Source: CAVQBJ01 sp963724405
GTDB taxonomy: Bacteria > Actinomycetota > Thermoleophilia > Solirubrobacterales > Solirubrobacteraceae
Length of the DNA stretch: 64,000 nucleotides
Direction: 5' to 3'
Assembly: GCA_963724405.1 (NCBI GenBank)
Contig: CAVRUQ010000015.1
Coordinates: 1 to 64,000 of the forward strand
Numbering within the stretch: the stretch's first letter is position 1; each line of letters starts with the position of its first letter. The notes beneath the pieces were generated by a model, which saw only the letters and a program-made list of their open reading frames with translations, ran no database searches and was not told the DNA's origin. Of this stretch, positions 50,766 to 59,577 are shown in pieces. The position numbers and the translations under genes are program-made.

Positions 50766-52580
50766 CTATCGGCGAGCGGGGCCCTGCTTCCGGGGCGGTG
50801 CGGGCCTCGCCTCGGACCGTGGTCGGCCATGCTGGCTTCTGTCCGCGCGCGATTTCGGTTCGTGACCAGAGTCGAGTTGGGCAATCTGGTCGGCGAGCTC
50901 ACGCACGGTGCCGTTGGCGATGCGCGCATGCGACGTCGCGCAATCGTCGGGTTGGTCGATCCCGATCAGGCCGGGCTCCGGACTCCTGACTGGGAGCTCG
51001 GCGTCCTCGTCTTCGGGACGTGCGCGCGAGGGCAGGGCCACAACTACCAGCAACGCCCCGGCACCCGCGACCACCGCGCCAAGCCCAAGCGAGAGGTGGA
51101 CGCCGCTCATGAACGCGGCCCGCGCGGCGTGGGCCAGGAGCGTCCCTAGGACCCCGCCGAGCGCGCTCGCGACGCCGAGCGCTCCGCCGAGCGAACCGGT
51201 GATTGTGTGCAGCACCGGCTCTGGCACCCGGTGCGAGGCGAGCGCCCCTGTGACGTGGTTCTGGTAGCGGGTCGAGAGCGTGCTGCCGATCACGGCTACG
51301 CCGAGCGCTCCGCCGATCTGGATCGCGACGCCATAGGTCCCCGACGCGATCCCCGCTTCGGCCCGCGGGACCGATCCGAGCACCGAGTCCGCCGCGGTGG
51401 GCATGAGCAGGCCCGCGCCGAAGCCGACAAGCAGCGTGCCGGGGAGCAGGTCTGCGTAGCTGGCCGTGACGGACGATACGACGGCCGCCCACCACAACCC
51501 GCCGGCGATCGCAGCCAGCCCGGCGGTGGCGGTTGCCTTGCTACCGACCGCGCGGACGATCAGCGTCGACAGCAGCGCCGCGGCCGCCACCAGAGCAGCC
51601 ATCGGGAGGATCCGCACGCCGGCCTGAAGCGGCGTGAACGCGAGGTCGAACTGCAGCACTTGGGTAAGCACAAACAGAGCCCCGGACAGCGCGAACAGCC
51701 CGAGCAGGATCGCTCCGGTTGCGGCCGAGAAGCGCGGAGAGCGAAAGAATCGAAGCTTGAGCATGGGGTGATCGCTGCGCCGCTCCCAGCCCACGAACCC
51801 GGCTACCGTCGCGGCGGCACCGATCCCAGCCAGCACCACGCCAGGCGAGGTCCAGCCGCGGGTGGGAGCCTCGATGATCGCCCACAGCAGCAGGCCCACG
51901 CCGATGATCGACAGCACCGCGCCAACCGGATCCGGCCTGTCCGCGGCGAGATTGCGCGACTCGGGCACCAGCCGCCATGCCGACACGACGCCGACAATCA
52001 ATAGCGGCACGTTGACGAGGAACACCGAACCCCACGCGAACCGTGAAAGCAGCAGACCGCCCGCAAGCGGGCCAAGCGCGATCCCTACGCCCATCGTCCC
52101 ACCCCACACGCCGATCGCTCGCGCGCGCTCGTGGGGATCTGGAAACACGTTGTCGAGGGTCGACAGGCCAGCCGGGATGGTCATCGCAGCCCCGGCCCCC
52201 ATCACCGCCCTCCAGGCGATCAGCACTCCGACCGAACCCGACAGCGCGGCCCCGAGCGACCCGGCCGCGAACGTGCAGAAGCCGGCCAGCAGCATCCGCT
52301 TGCGCCCGAGGCGATCGGCCAGGCTGCCCGCCACCAGCAACAACCCACCGAAGGCCATGGCGTAGGCGTCGACGATCCACTGCAGGCCGCTCGAGGTCGC
52401 GTTCAGTTTGCGCACGAGCGTTGGCAGCGCCACGTTGAGGATCGTCATGTCGACGTTCACGACCAGGACGGCGAGGCACAGCACGGACAGCACCGCCCAC
52501 CGGCGCACGCCGGGCGCCTCTGACGACGGCACACCGACAGCGGATGCGCGACCCGCCGTCATGATTCGATCGGTCGTCAT
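50766..52580 (-). CDS. MFS drug exporter, DHA2 (14-helix) type
   Basis: 604 residues. N-terminal helix with AVLVVNVDMTILNVALPTLV, motif A GSLADRLGRKRMLLAGFCTF, motif C GVALGPxxGG-like GIALGPLAGGLLLSRFAWGS, and 13-14 hydrophobic segments. EmrB/QacA-type proton-driven exporters of drugs or metabolites. The C-terminal about 75 residues are hydrophilic, Arg/Asp rich and unusual. ATG 52580 is preferred as the longer frame upstream is not protein-like. No TetR partner nearby. Confidence 0.85.
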   Translation of the reverse strand: MTTDRIMTAGRASAVGVPSSEAPGVRRWAVLSVLCLAVLVVNVDMTILNVALPTLVRKLNATSSGLQWIVDAYAMAFGGLLLVAGSLADRLGRKRMLLAGFCTFAAGSLGAALSGSVGVLIAWRAVMGAGAAMTIPAGLSTLDNVFPDPHERARAIGVWGGTMGVGIALGPLAGGLLLSRFAWGSVFLVNVPLLIVGVVSAWRLVPESRNLAADRPDPVGAVLSIIGVGLLLWAIIEAPTRGWTSPGVVLAGIGAAATVAGFVGWERRSDHPMLKLRFFRSPRFSAATGAILLGLFALSGALFVLTQVLQFDLAFTPLQAGVRILPMAALVAAAALLSTLIVRAVGSKATATAGLAAIAGGLWWAAVVSSVTASYADLLPGTLLVGFGAGLLMPTAADSVLGSVPRAEAGIASGTYGVAIQIGGALGVAVIGSTLSTRYQNHVTGALASHRVPEPVLHTITGSLGGALGVASALGGVLGTLLAHAARAAFMSGVHLSLGLGAVVAGAGALLVVVALPSRARPEDEDAELPVRSPEPGLIGIDQPDDCATSHARIANGTVRELADQIAQLDSGHEPKSRADRSQHGRPRSEARPAPPRKQGPARR

Positions 52581-53000
52581 GTTGCGAGCGAGCCTCCCAG
52601 GCCCGCCCGCCGCCCGCATCGGTCTCGCCCACCGGGAACCTTGGTAGAAACCCGCATGATGAGCGCCGCCGACCGGCGCCTCCGCATTCGGCGCAAGACC
52701 AGAGCCGCGGGTCAGCGCTGCAGACTCCTGTCTCCTGCGATCGCGCAACTGGCGACGAGCAGGTGCGTGGCACGTGGCAGGGCGAGACCCGCATTTGTGC
52801 TCGCGCGTGTGGGGTCGGGCGTTAGTGGGTCCGGGGCTCTTCGGTCGGTGATGCCGCGCGGTGGGGGATTGCGGGTATTAGCCGGCGATGGCGCCGATCG
52901 GGGTGGCGTCGGCTATTTCGCGGTTCGCTCACGCTTCTCGTGTCGGTCGAGGCGTCAGGGCGCACCCGGCGCAGCGGCGACCGGTCCGGATGAGCCGCCC
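52581..53000. other. no gene seen
   Basis: 420 bp between the exporter and the IS. An open frame exists on + (52641-53024) but its protein is Arg/Ser/Gly-rich without domain character. No RNA or repeat recognised. If the IS interrupted the nucleotidyltransferase gene, its missing 3' part might be expected here, but I could not see it. Confidence 0.5.
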
Positions 53001-53063
53001 TGGGTTTCGCGGAGACCGTGTTAGTAGGTTTCCTCTTTGTTGTGGTGGGTGTTCCTCTTGACG

Positions 53064-53953
53064 CTACTTCGTCGCAGCCGCGTAGCGGAACTCGTGGAGG
53101 TGCTCATGCTCGGCGGGAGGGATGTCGCCGAGGCCTGAGTGCAGGCGCTGGTTGTTGAACCAGGCGACGTAGCTGACGATCGCGAGCTCGAGCTGGGATC
53201 TGCTGTGCCAGACGCGATCGGCGATCAGCTCGGTCTTGAAGCTATCGACGAAGCTCTCGGCCATCGCGTTGTCGTAGGCGTCGCCGACCGATCCGATCGA
53301 CGCGAGCACGTCATGGTCGTCGAGCTCCTGGCCGTAGTCGAAAGACGTGTATTGGGTTGACTGCCGGCATCCGAGTGGTGAATCAGCGCGACGTCGGCGC
53401 CGGGCTCTCGGGTGCTAAGCGCCATCCGCAGCGCGTCCAGCACGAGATCGGTGCGCATGTGCTTGGCGAACTGCCAGCCGACGATCATCCGGCTATACGC
53501 GTCGATCACGAAGCTGAAGAACACGACGCCCTCATGGCAACGCAGATACGTGAAGTCCGCCAGCCACAGCTCGTCCGGCCGTGACGCCGTGAAATCACGG
53601 TTCACGAGATCGGGGTGGCGCACCGCTGCCGGGTCCGTCGTCGTCGTGCGCCACGGCTTGCCGCGGCGCTTGGCGCCCTGGATCCCGTGGGCACGCATGA
53701 GGCGCTCGACGCGGCTGCGCCCGACCTGCTCACCGGCTCGCAGCAGCGCCTTCCACATCCGCCGCGACCCGTACGCGAAGTAGTTGGCCTCGTGCAGTTC
53801 GCGGATACGGTCGAGCAGCCGCTCGTCCTCGCGGGAGCGCTCCGAGCGCTCCCCGGTCGCGCGGTGGTAGTAGGCGGACGCCGACACGTCCAAGGTCCGG
53901 CAGATCGGCTCGACCCCGAAACGAGAGCGGTGCCCGTCGATGAACGCGCTCAC
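53064..53953 (-). pseudogene. IS3 orfB (DDE transposase), frameshifted
   Basis: N-terminal part: FIDGHRSRFGVEPICRTLDV, HTH-like region, then DELWLADFTYLRCHEGVVFF (first Asp) and HHSDAGSQ (second Asp). Five extra bases at 53352-53356 (TTGGG on +) break the frame; removing them restores SQYTSFDY, GSVGDAYDNAMAESFVDSFK (Glu) and the end WFNNQRLHSGLGDIPPAEHE. All three catalytic acids exist but in two frames. Confidence 0.85.
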
Positions 53954-54252
53954 TTCGGACGGTGTGGATCGAGCTCGCCCGCGAAAAAGATGCTCGCGGC
54001 CTTCAGGATCTCATTCGCGCGACGCAGCTCAAAGACCTCGCGGCGCAGATCGCGGATCTCCTGGCGCTCCTGGCTGCTGGGCAGATCCCCGCGCCGGCCC
54101 TCATCGGCCTCGACCTGACGCACGTACTTGCGCAGCGTCTCCGACGGCACGCCCAGGTCCGCCGCGACATGCGCGATCGGACGCCCGGACTCAAACACCA
54201 GCCGCGCACCGCGATCCAACAACTCCGTGGGGTACTTCCTCGCTCGTGGCAT
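53950..54252 (-). CDS. IS3 orfA (transposase HTH subunit)
   Basis: 100 residues from ATG 54252. HTH: PRARKYPTELLDRGARLVFE, HVAADLGVPSETLRKYVRQV, then a leucine-zipper-like EIRDLRREVFELRRANEILK and AASIFFAGELD, typical of IS3 OrfA. Its end overlaps orfB by 4 nt, where IS3 elements usually make the OrfAB fusion by frameshift. Confidence 0.9.
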   Translation of the reverse strand: MPRARKYPTELLDRGARLVFESGRPIAHVAADLGVPSETLRKYVRQVEADEGRRGDLPSSQERQEIRDLRREVFELRRANEILKAASIFFAGELDPHRPK

Positions 54253-54311
54253 AAGACGGGACTTCTCCTTCCGCCAGGCGAACCCTGGCATCGAAGTCTC
54301 CGTCAAACCCA

Positions 54312-54605
54312 GGATGGCTCATAGCGATGCCCGTAGCCGTCCAGGTCCGGCCCCACCATCTCGAAACCGGCGCTGCGAAGCGCTGCGTCGATGGAGCGCA
54401 GCGTGCCCTGCGGGCGCGCCTGACCAAGAACATCAATATCGCCGGTAGGCCGCACGTCGAGAACGCCGTTTTCCAGCGCATGCAGTTGCACCATCAGCCC
54501 GCCGATCAAGACCCACCGTTGCGGCAGCCGCTGCACAAGGTCACCCACCGCCGCCCAAAGCGCGAGCGTCGCTGGATCGTCGAGATCGATCTCGATCGCG
54601 GTCAT
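54312..54605 (-). pseudogene. nucleotidyltransferase-like toxin gene cut by the IS
   Basis: The first about 98 residues read ATLALWAAVGDLVQRLPQRW, VLIGGLMVQLHALENG and RPTGDIDVLGQARPQ, the N-terminus of AbiEii/NTase-fold proteins (GG then the D-x-D of the nucleotidyl site). Coding stops right at the IS end: the reading frame runs into the terminal repeat and ends there. The gene overlaps its HTH partner by 4 nt (ATGA). The toxin-like part is therefore truncated. Confidence 0.65.
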
Positions 54606-55288
54606 GACAAGAGCGCAGTCGCCGCCTGGCGACGAGCGCGTGGATCGTCGCTCTCGAGCAGGTCAAGCAGGACAGCGGCGCGTGGCGCACGGCCGTCAGC
54701 ATCACCGACCAATAGCGGCCACAGCTCATCGGGCACCCAGCGGACACGAACCGGCCCCGGCCGGGTCATCAGCGCGTGCTCCTCAACGATTGCGGCGCGA
54801 CGCCCAGCCGGCGCGTACACCTCGACCGACGATGCCAATCCGACAAGACCGACCACATCACCAGCCGAGACTCCGGTGACCAGCACGTCGGGTCGGTCGA
54901 GGAGCCGCGCCAGCTCCGACGGGTGGGCGTCGAATTCCTCGCTGTGCGCCCGAGCGCGCAGTCGCGATCCATGCTGCGCCACGGGGTGATCACGCAGCCA
55001 GACGCGCGTTCGCGACCAGTAGCGATCGCGCCCAGCCGCTGACTCGGCCGCAGACTCGTGCCCGGATGCCAGCAGCAGGACTGCCCAGGCCATCGCCGGC
55101 GACAACGGGCGGCCGCCCTCGACTCGTTGGCCGACCATCCGTTGCACCGCTCGCTCATCAAGCCACCAGTCGCGCCCGCGCTTGATTGCGGGTAACCGGC
55201 CCGACGCGATCTGCTGGCGCACGGCCGCCGGGCCCACGCCGAGACGCTCGGCCGCCTCACGCACGCTCAGAAGTGACGCAGCAAGCAC
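54602..55288 (-). CDS. excisionase-type HTH protein, putative antitoxin partner
   Basis: 228 residues from GTG 55288. N-terminal MerR/excisionase-like helix-turn-helix (LLSVREAAERLGVGPAAVRQ; SGRLPAIKRGRDWWLDERAV), a middle domain of unknown type (EEFDAHPSELARLLDRPDVL; VTGVSAGDVVGLVGLASSVE), and the C-terminal VRWVPDELWPLLV and LLDLLESDDPRARRQAATAL. Layout and overlap with a nucleotidyltransferase match AbiE-like toxin-antitoxin operons. A 9-bp inverted repeat touches the start codon. Confidence 0.7.
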   Translation of the reverse strand: MLAASLLSVREAAERLGVGPAAVRQQIASGRLPAIKRGRDWWLDERAVQRMVGQRVEGGRPLSPAMAWAVLLLASGHESAAESAAGRDRYWSRTRVWLRDHPVAQHGSRLRARAHSEEFDAHPSELARLLDRPDVLVTGVSAGDVVGLVGLASSVEVYAPAGRRAAIVEEHALMTRPGPVRVRWVPDELWPLLVGDADGRAPRAAVLLDLLESDDPRARRQAATALLS

Positions 55289-55324
55289 GGACAGAACTGT
55301 AGCGCTAGCGAAAGGGTTCTGTCC
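55289..55324. promoter_or_regulatory. 9-bp inverted repeat over HTH-gene promoter
   Basis: GGACAGAAC (55289-55297) and GTTCTGTCC (55316-55324), perfect, 18 nt apart, with an inner TAGCGCTA palindrome. On the minus strand TACAGT lies 7 nt before the GTG, so the dyad covers the promoter. Probably an autorepression site. Confidence 0.55.
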
Positions 55325-55348
55325 TTCACACGGACACCACAAGGGCAG

Positions 55349-56263
55349 TCAGGCCTGCGCGGCCCGCACGCCCACCACGATCGAGCGCGCCACCAGATCG
55401 GCGGCAAGGATCTCGACGGCGTCGTAGGGCACCTCGACCCCACCGGTGGCCGCGCAGAAGATCGTGTCCCCGTCGTACATCGTGTGCGCCGGTCGCACGG
55501 CGCGGGCGAAGCCGTCCTGCGCGACGGTGGCCACGCGGTTGGCCTGCTCCTTGCTCAGGCGGGCGTCGGTGACGACCACGCCGAGGGTCGTGTTGGCGCC
55601 GGGCAGCAGGTTCGACGAGCGGTCCCACTGCGTGAGCGGCGCCACCCATTCGTGGCGCTCGTCGTCCCAGATCCCGCCGACGCTGTTCGCGACGCTCACG
55701 GCCGTGACCGTCGCGCCGTGGACGCTCGCGCTCGCGATGCCCAGGCCGCCCGGTCGCATCTCGTCGCCGCCACCGGCCTTGGCCACCGTCGCGCCGGTCC
55801 CGACCCCGACCGCGCCGATCCCGGGCGCGCGGGTGGCCGCCTCGCACGCGGCGTAGCCGGCCGCCGTGTCGGGCCGGGCCCGCGGGTCGCCGGCGAGCAG
55901 GTCGAAGATGACCGCGCCGGCGACGGCCGGGACGCGCACCGGCCCGAGCTCGAAGCCGATGCCGCGCTCGTCCAGATAGCGCATCACCCCGTCGGCCGCG
56001 GCGAGTCCGAACGCGCTGCCGCCGGTGAGCAGGATCGCGTGCCCCTGCTGGACGACGCGCCCGGGGACGAGCGCGTCGGTGTTGATCGTCCCCGGCGCCC
56101 CGCCGCGAACGTCGACGCCGGCGACGGCGCCCTCGGGGACGAGCACCACGGTGCAGCCGGTGCGCCCGACGGGGTCGGTCCAGTGCCCGACCGTCACCCC
56201 GGGCGGCAGCGCCGGCTCGGCGTCGGGGTTCGCGGGCGCGTCCGGTCCGGGTTGCGACGGCAT
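55349..56263 (-). CDS. P1-family (S58/DmpA-like) aminopeptidase
   Basis: 304 residues. Family patches: VTVGHWTDPVGRTGCTVVLV, GGAPGTINTDALVPGRVV, AILLTGGSAFGLAAADGVMR, and the autoprocessing site region GANTTLGVVVTDARLSK, where the new N-terminal Thr/Ser becomes the nucleophile. These proteins self-cleave to alpha/beta chains and act as D-/beta-aminopeptidases or esterases. Normal length. Monocistronic. Confidence 0.85.
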   Translation of the reverse strand: MPSQPGPDAPANPDAEPALPPGVTVGHWTDPVGRTGCTVVLVPEGAVAGVDVRGGAPGTINTDALVPGRVVQQGHAILLTGGSAFGLAAADGVMRYLDERGIGFELGPVRVPAVAGAVIFDLLAGDPRARPDTAAGYAACEAATRAPGIGAVGVGTGATVAKAGGGDEMRPGGLGIASASVHGATVTAVSVANSVGGIWDDERHEWVAPLTQWDRSSNLLPGANTTLGVVVTDARLSKEQANRVATVAQDGFARAVRPAHTMYDGDTIFCAATGGVEVPYDAVEILAADLVARSIVVGVRAAQA

Positions 56264-56299
56264 CGTCGGTGCAGCATCGCACGGCTCGCGCGTTCGGCG

Positions 56300-57154
56300 C
56301 TAGAGCGTCGAGGCGGGCACGCCCGTCAGTCCGGCGGACAGCTCTCGGAGCCTGCGCCGCGCGTCGGCGTCGTAGGCCTGCGCATCGGCGCGGGCCTCGC
56401 GCTGCACGTTGAAGTAGCGCCCGCTGACACCCTCGACGTCCTCGCCGGCGATCAGGCGCATCGTCGCCTCCACGCCCTTCTCGAGCGGGCTCGCCGGGCT
56501 CACCCCGGCGGCGAGCACCATCTTCGTGGGCATGTAGGTGGCCGGGTGCAGGCAGTTCGCCGTCACGTCCTCCTCCTCCAGCTCCTCGGCGAGGTCGAAG
56601 GTGAACATCACCTGGGCGAGCTTGCTCTGGCAGTACGCGCGCGTGCCGCTGTAGTCGCGCGTGAGCATCACGTCGTCGAAGTCGATCGGCGTCTGCCCGG
56701 CGGAGCTGACATTCACGATCCGCGCCGGCGCCGACCGCACGAGCAGCGGCAGCAGCAGCCGCGTGAGCAGGTACCCCGCCAGGTAGTTGACCTGGAAGCG
56801 CAGCTCGTGACCGTCGGCGCTCTCCAGGCGCCGCCCGTCGCCCGGCAGTCGGGTGCCGATCCCGGCGTTGTTGACGAGCACGTCGAGCCGGTCGTGCTCC
56901 TCGGCCACCCGCCGCGCGAGCTCGCGCACGTCCGCCAGCGAGGAGAAGTCGGCGCGGTAGAGCGACAGCCGCGCGCTCGCGGTCTGGTCGGCGATCGCGT
57001 TCAGCGTCGCCGTCATGCGCTCGTCGTCACGGCCGTGGAGGAGAACCGCGGCGCCGCCCGCCGCCAGCTCGCCGGCGAGGGCGCGACCGAGACCGTCCGT
57101 GGCCCCGGTGATGAGGATCGTCTGCTCATGGAGGGGTCGCATCCCCTTGTTCAT
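56300..57154 (-). CDS. SDR-family oxidoreductase, retinol-dehydrogenase-like
   Basis: 284 residues. TILITGATDGLGRALAGELA cofactor motif, VLVNNAGIGTRLPG, catalytic Ser in VNVSSAGQTPIDFDD and YxxxK as AYCQSKLAQV, followed by CLHPATYMPTKMV. Pattern of RDH/WWOX-like classical SDRs using NADP. Runs 34 nt after PPK2 on the same strand, so may share its transcript. Substrate unknown. Confidence 0.85.
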   Translation of the reverse strand: MNKGMRPLHEQTILITGATDGLGRALAGELAAGGAAVLLHGRDDERMTATLNAIADQTASARLSLYRADFSSLADVRELARRVAEEHDRLDVLVNNAGIGTRLPGDGRRLESADGHELRFQVNYLAGYLLTRLLLPLLVRSAPARIVNVSSAGQTPIDFDDVMLTRDYSGTRAYCQSKLAQVMFTFDLAEELEEEDVTANCLHPATYMPTKMVLAAGVSPASPLEKGVEATMRLIAGEDVEGVSGRYFNVQREARADAQAYDADARRRLRELSAGLTGVPASTL

Positions 57155-57188
57155 AGCGCGTCTGCGCCGGCCGTGCTTCGAGCGGTCG

Positions 57189-58049
57189 CTAGTACACCTG
57201 CGGCACGAACGTCTGCTCGTCGAGGGGCGGGCGCACGTAGTGGCTCTCGCCCCGCACCGGCAGCTCGATCGGCGGCGGGGTGAGGTCCTCGTAGTCGATC
57301 ATCGACAGCAGGTGGGCGATGCAGTTCAGGCGGGCGCGGCGCTTGTCGTCGGCCTCGACGACGTACCAGGGGGCGTGCTTGATGTCGGTGTAGCGGAACA
57401 TCTCGTCCTTCGCGCGCGAGTACTCGACCCATTGCGCGCGCGACTGCAGGTCCATCGGACTGAGCTTCCAGCGCCGCATCGGGTCCTGCACGCGGGCCTG
57501 GAAGCGGCGCTCCTGCTCCTCGTCGGAGACCGAGAACCAGTACTTGATCAGCTGGATCCCCGAGCGCACGAGCATCCGCTCGAACTCGGGGCACGAACGC
57601 ATGAACTCCTCGTACTCGTGCTCGGTGCAGAAGCCCATCACCCGCTCGACGCCGGCGCGGTTGTACCAGGAGCGATCGAACAGCACGATCTCCCCGCCGG
57701 CGGGGAGATGCGGGACGTAGCGCTGGAAGTACCACTGCGTCTTCTCGCGCTCGGTCGGCGCCGGGAGCGCGACCACGCGGCAGACGCGCGGGTTGGTGCG
57801 CTCGGCGATCCGCTTGATCACGCCGCCCTTGCCCGCGGCGTCGCGCCCCTCGAAGATCACGACGACCTTCAGGCCCTTCGCCTTGACGTACTCCTGCATG
57901 ATCACGAGCTCGCGCTGGAGCTTGCGCAGCTCCTGATCGAACACCTGGCCGGAGAGCCGGCCGTCGCGCGGCGTGGTCCCGGCCGGGGACGGCTGCGAGT
58001 CGCCGGCGGTCGGCGGCGGCGGGTCGCCGCCCGGTGGCAGTGGAGTCAA
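57189..58049 (-). CDS. ppk2: polyphosphate kinase 2
   Basis: 286 residues from TTG 58049, with GGGAGG 8 nt upstream. Walker A VIFEGRDAAGKGGVIKR, the base-binding RVVALPAPTEREKTQWYFQR, Walker B EIVLFDRSWYNRAGVERVMG and the lid SVSDEEQERRFQARVQDPMR followed by RWKLSPMD. This is class I PPK2, which makes GTP/ATP from the diphosphates with polyphosphate. The first 40 residues are Pro-rich and disordered. A GTG further inside is possible but has no ribosome site. Confidence 0.9.
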   Translation of the reverse strand: MTPLPPGGDPPPPTAGDSQPSPAGTTPRDGRLSGQVFDQELRKLQRELVIMQEYVKAKGLKVVVIFEGRDAAGKGGVIKRIAERTNPRVCRVVALPAPTEREKTQWYFQRYVPHLPAGGEIVLFDRSWYNRAGVERVMGFCTEHEYEEFMRSCPEFERMLVRSGIQLIKYWFSVSDEEQERRFQARVQDPMRRWKLSPMDLQSRAQWVEYSRAKDEMFRYTDIKHAPWYVVEADDKRRARLNCIAHLLSMIDYEDLTPPPIELPVRGESHYVRPPLDEQTFVPQVY

Positions 58050-58186
58050 ATTGATCGCCTCCCGGTCGATGCTACCGCTCGCCCCGGTGGCGCATCCGGG
58101 CTTCGACGGCGCCGAGCCCGCCCCCTGTCCGTCTCTAGGGTTCGAGGGTATCGACGAGCCGGCCGGGCGGCGGTAGCGTGCGCGGC

Positions 58187-58363
58187 GTGGACGATCCCCA
58201 GACCCTCGATGAGATGCGGGACCGGCGCGCCGCCGCGGCGCGGGCCGGGCACGGGGACGCCGAGCGGGGGGAGTCCCCGTCCGGACCGCCCCCCGCGGTC
58301 GCCGACATCTCGCCGTCGCCCGACGGCCGGGAGCCCACCGACTTCGGCAACAGCGCCGCGTAG
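58187..58363 (+). CDS. small acidic/disordered protein
   Basis: 58 residues: DDPQTLDEMRDRRAAAARAG followed by a Pro/Ser/Gly segment and PDGREPTDFGNSAA. Divergent from ppk2. Low complexity; coding character only moderate. Confidence 0.35.
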   Translation: MDDPQTLDEMRDRRAAAARAGHGDAERGESPSGPPPAVADISPSPDGREPTDFGNSAA

Positions 58364-58621
58364 GCGCTCGGCCCGGCCGCCCGTCACCCGACCGGGGGGG
58401 TCGGCGCCGACGGGCGGCCGGCGTCAGCCGTCCCGGCCTCCGGTCGCGGGAGCTGCGATGGATGGCGCGAGGGCAGTGCACCGCCGGCCGGCGGCGCGTC
58501 GGCGTCGCGTGTCTGGCGCTCGTCGGCGCCGCCGCCGCCGGGGCGAGCACGGTGTGCCTGTGCCGGGCTCGGCGCGGGCCGCGGGGGTGAGCGGGCGCCC
58601 AGCGCCAGCCGCGGGCTGAGC

Positions 58622-58732
58622 GGCGGCGTCGACGTCATCGCCAGCGGCGATCGACGGCACCTGCTGCCGCTCGAAGCCCACGCGGGCACCCCGATCGTCA
58701 CGCCCCAGGCCCTGCTGGCCGACCCCATGTGA
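58622..58732 (+). pseudogene. C-terminal relic of a PIN-domain toxin
   Basis: The frame ending at the TGA 58730-58732 reads GVDVIASGDRRHLLPLEAHA then GTPIVTPQALLADPM, the final third of PIN-family toxins (ADxIxSGDxxLL.L....PIxTP..FL). No N-terminal PIN sequence with the first Asp/Glu can be found upstream. A decayed gene. Confidence 0.5.
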
Positions 58733-58814
58733 GGCCCGAGCGCCGCATCGCGGCGACCGGCTGACCCGCGATCGCCGCAGACACCCCGAGCGGGCCCGAA
58801 CCTATACTTGCCGC

Positions 58815-59147
58815 GTGGAGATCTGGGCGCTGAACGCTCTGCCCGTCGAGCCCCATCGACCGCAGATCCTGCGTTCGGACGACGAGGCCAACCGCGTCGT
58901 CCTTCTCCTGCTCCCGGAGGGCGAGTCGCTGCAGGAGCACCAGGTCCACGAGCACGCGCTCGTGTTCCTCGTTGCCGGGCGCCTGCGCGTCACGGCGGGC
59001 GACGAGAGCCGCGAGCTCGAGGCTCCGAGCCTCGTGCACTTCGAGCCGGCCGAGCGCCACGAGGTGACGGCGCTGAGCGAGTGCCGGCTCGTGCTGTGCC
59101 TCGCGCCGTGGCCGGGGCTCGGGCATCCGAGCCGCCCGGCCGCCTGA
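58815..59147 (+). CDS. single-domain cupin
   Basis: 110 residues from GTG. TATACT (58803-58808) sits 6 nt before it, a clean leaderless promoter. Cupin motif 1 HQVHEHALVFLVAGRLRV with Glu/His metal ligands and motif 2 APSLVHFEPAERHEVTALSE. Binding of a small molecule or metal is likely; function unknown. Confidence 0.8.
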   Translation: MEIWALNALPVEPHRPQILRSDDEANRVVLLLLPEGESLQEHQVHEHALVFLVAGRLRVTAGDESRELEAPSLVHFEPAERHEVTALSECRLVLCLAPWPGLGHPSRPAA

Positions 59148-59161
59148 AGCCGGCGCGGCCG

Positions 59162-59551
59162 ATGAGCTACGCCTGGTTCGTCGTGCGCTGGACCCACCTG
59201 CTCGCGATGGCCTTCTTCGTCGGCGGGCAGGCGGTCGTGGCCGTTGCGGTCGTGCCGGTCGGGCGCCGCGCACCCGACCGCGAGCAGCTGCGCGCGATGG
59301 CGCGGCGGTTCGGGTACGCCTCGGCCGTCGCGGTGGTCATCCTGGTCGCCACCGGGACGGCGATGGCGTTCCACGCCGGGTTGTGGGGCAGCACGGCGCT
59401 GCACGTCAAGCTCGTGCTCGTCGCGCTCATCGGCGTGCTGCTCGTCTGGCACGTGCGCCGGCCGGACACGCAAGCGCTCGCGGCGGCGATCTTCCTGTGC
59501 TCGCTCGCCGTGACGTGGATCGGGCTGTACCTGGCCAACGGGTACTCCTGA
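59162..59551 (+). CDS. CopD/DUF2269-like four-helix membrane protein
   Basis: 129 residues. Four hydrophobic helices: WTHLLAMAFFVGGQAVVAVA, ASAVAVVILVATGTAMAFHA, LHVKLVLVALIGVLLVWHVR and AAAIFLCSLAVTWIGLYLAN. The RWTHLLAMAFFVGG and LHVKLVLV patches recall CopD-like or haem-binding DUF2269 proteins. Start overlaps nothing; 14 nt after the cupin, so probably the same operon. Confidence 0.65.
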   Translation: MSYAWFVVRWTHLLAMAFFVGGQAVVAVAVVPVGRRAPDREQLRAMARRFGYASAVAVVILVATGTAMAFHAGLWGSTALHVKLVLVALIGVLLVWHVRRPDTQALAAAIFLCSLAVTWIGLYLANGYS

Positions 59552-59577
59552 CGGCGGGCGGGTGCGCGGGCGGTGTG

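Larger units (their letters stand above)
53001..54311 (-). mobile_element. IS3-family insertion sequence, degenerate
   Basis: 1311 bp. Terminal inverted repeats TGGGTTTCGCGGAGAC (53001-53016) and GTCTCCGTCAAACCCA (54296-54311) match at 14 of 16 positions and end in TG/CA. Contains orfA and orfB on the minus strand in IS3 order. No target duplication is visible. OrfB carries a 5-nt insertion, so this copy should not transpose on its own. Confidence 0.85.

Noticed and set aside
52641..53024. 127-residue reading frame on + between the exporter and the IS
   Set aside because: Arg/Ser/Gly-rich, no domain pattern, runs into the IS end; no ribosome site.
52990..54320. Target-site duplication flanking the IS3 element
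   Set aside because: The 3-4 bases outside the terminal repeats differ (GCCC on the left, GGAT on the right).
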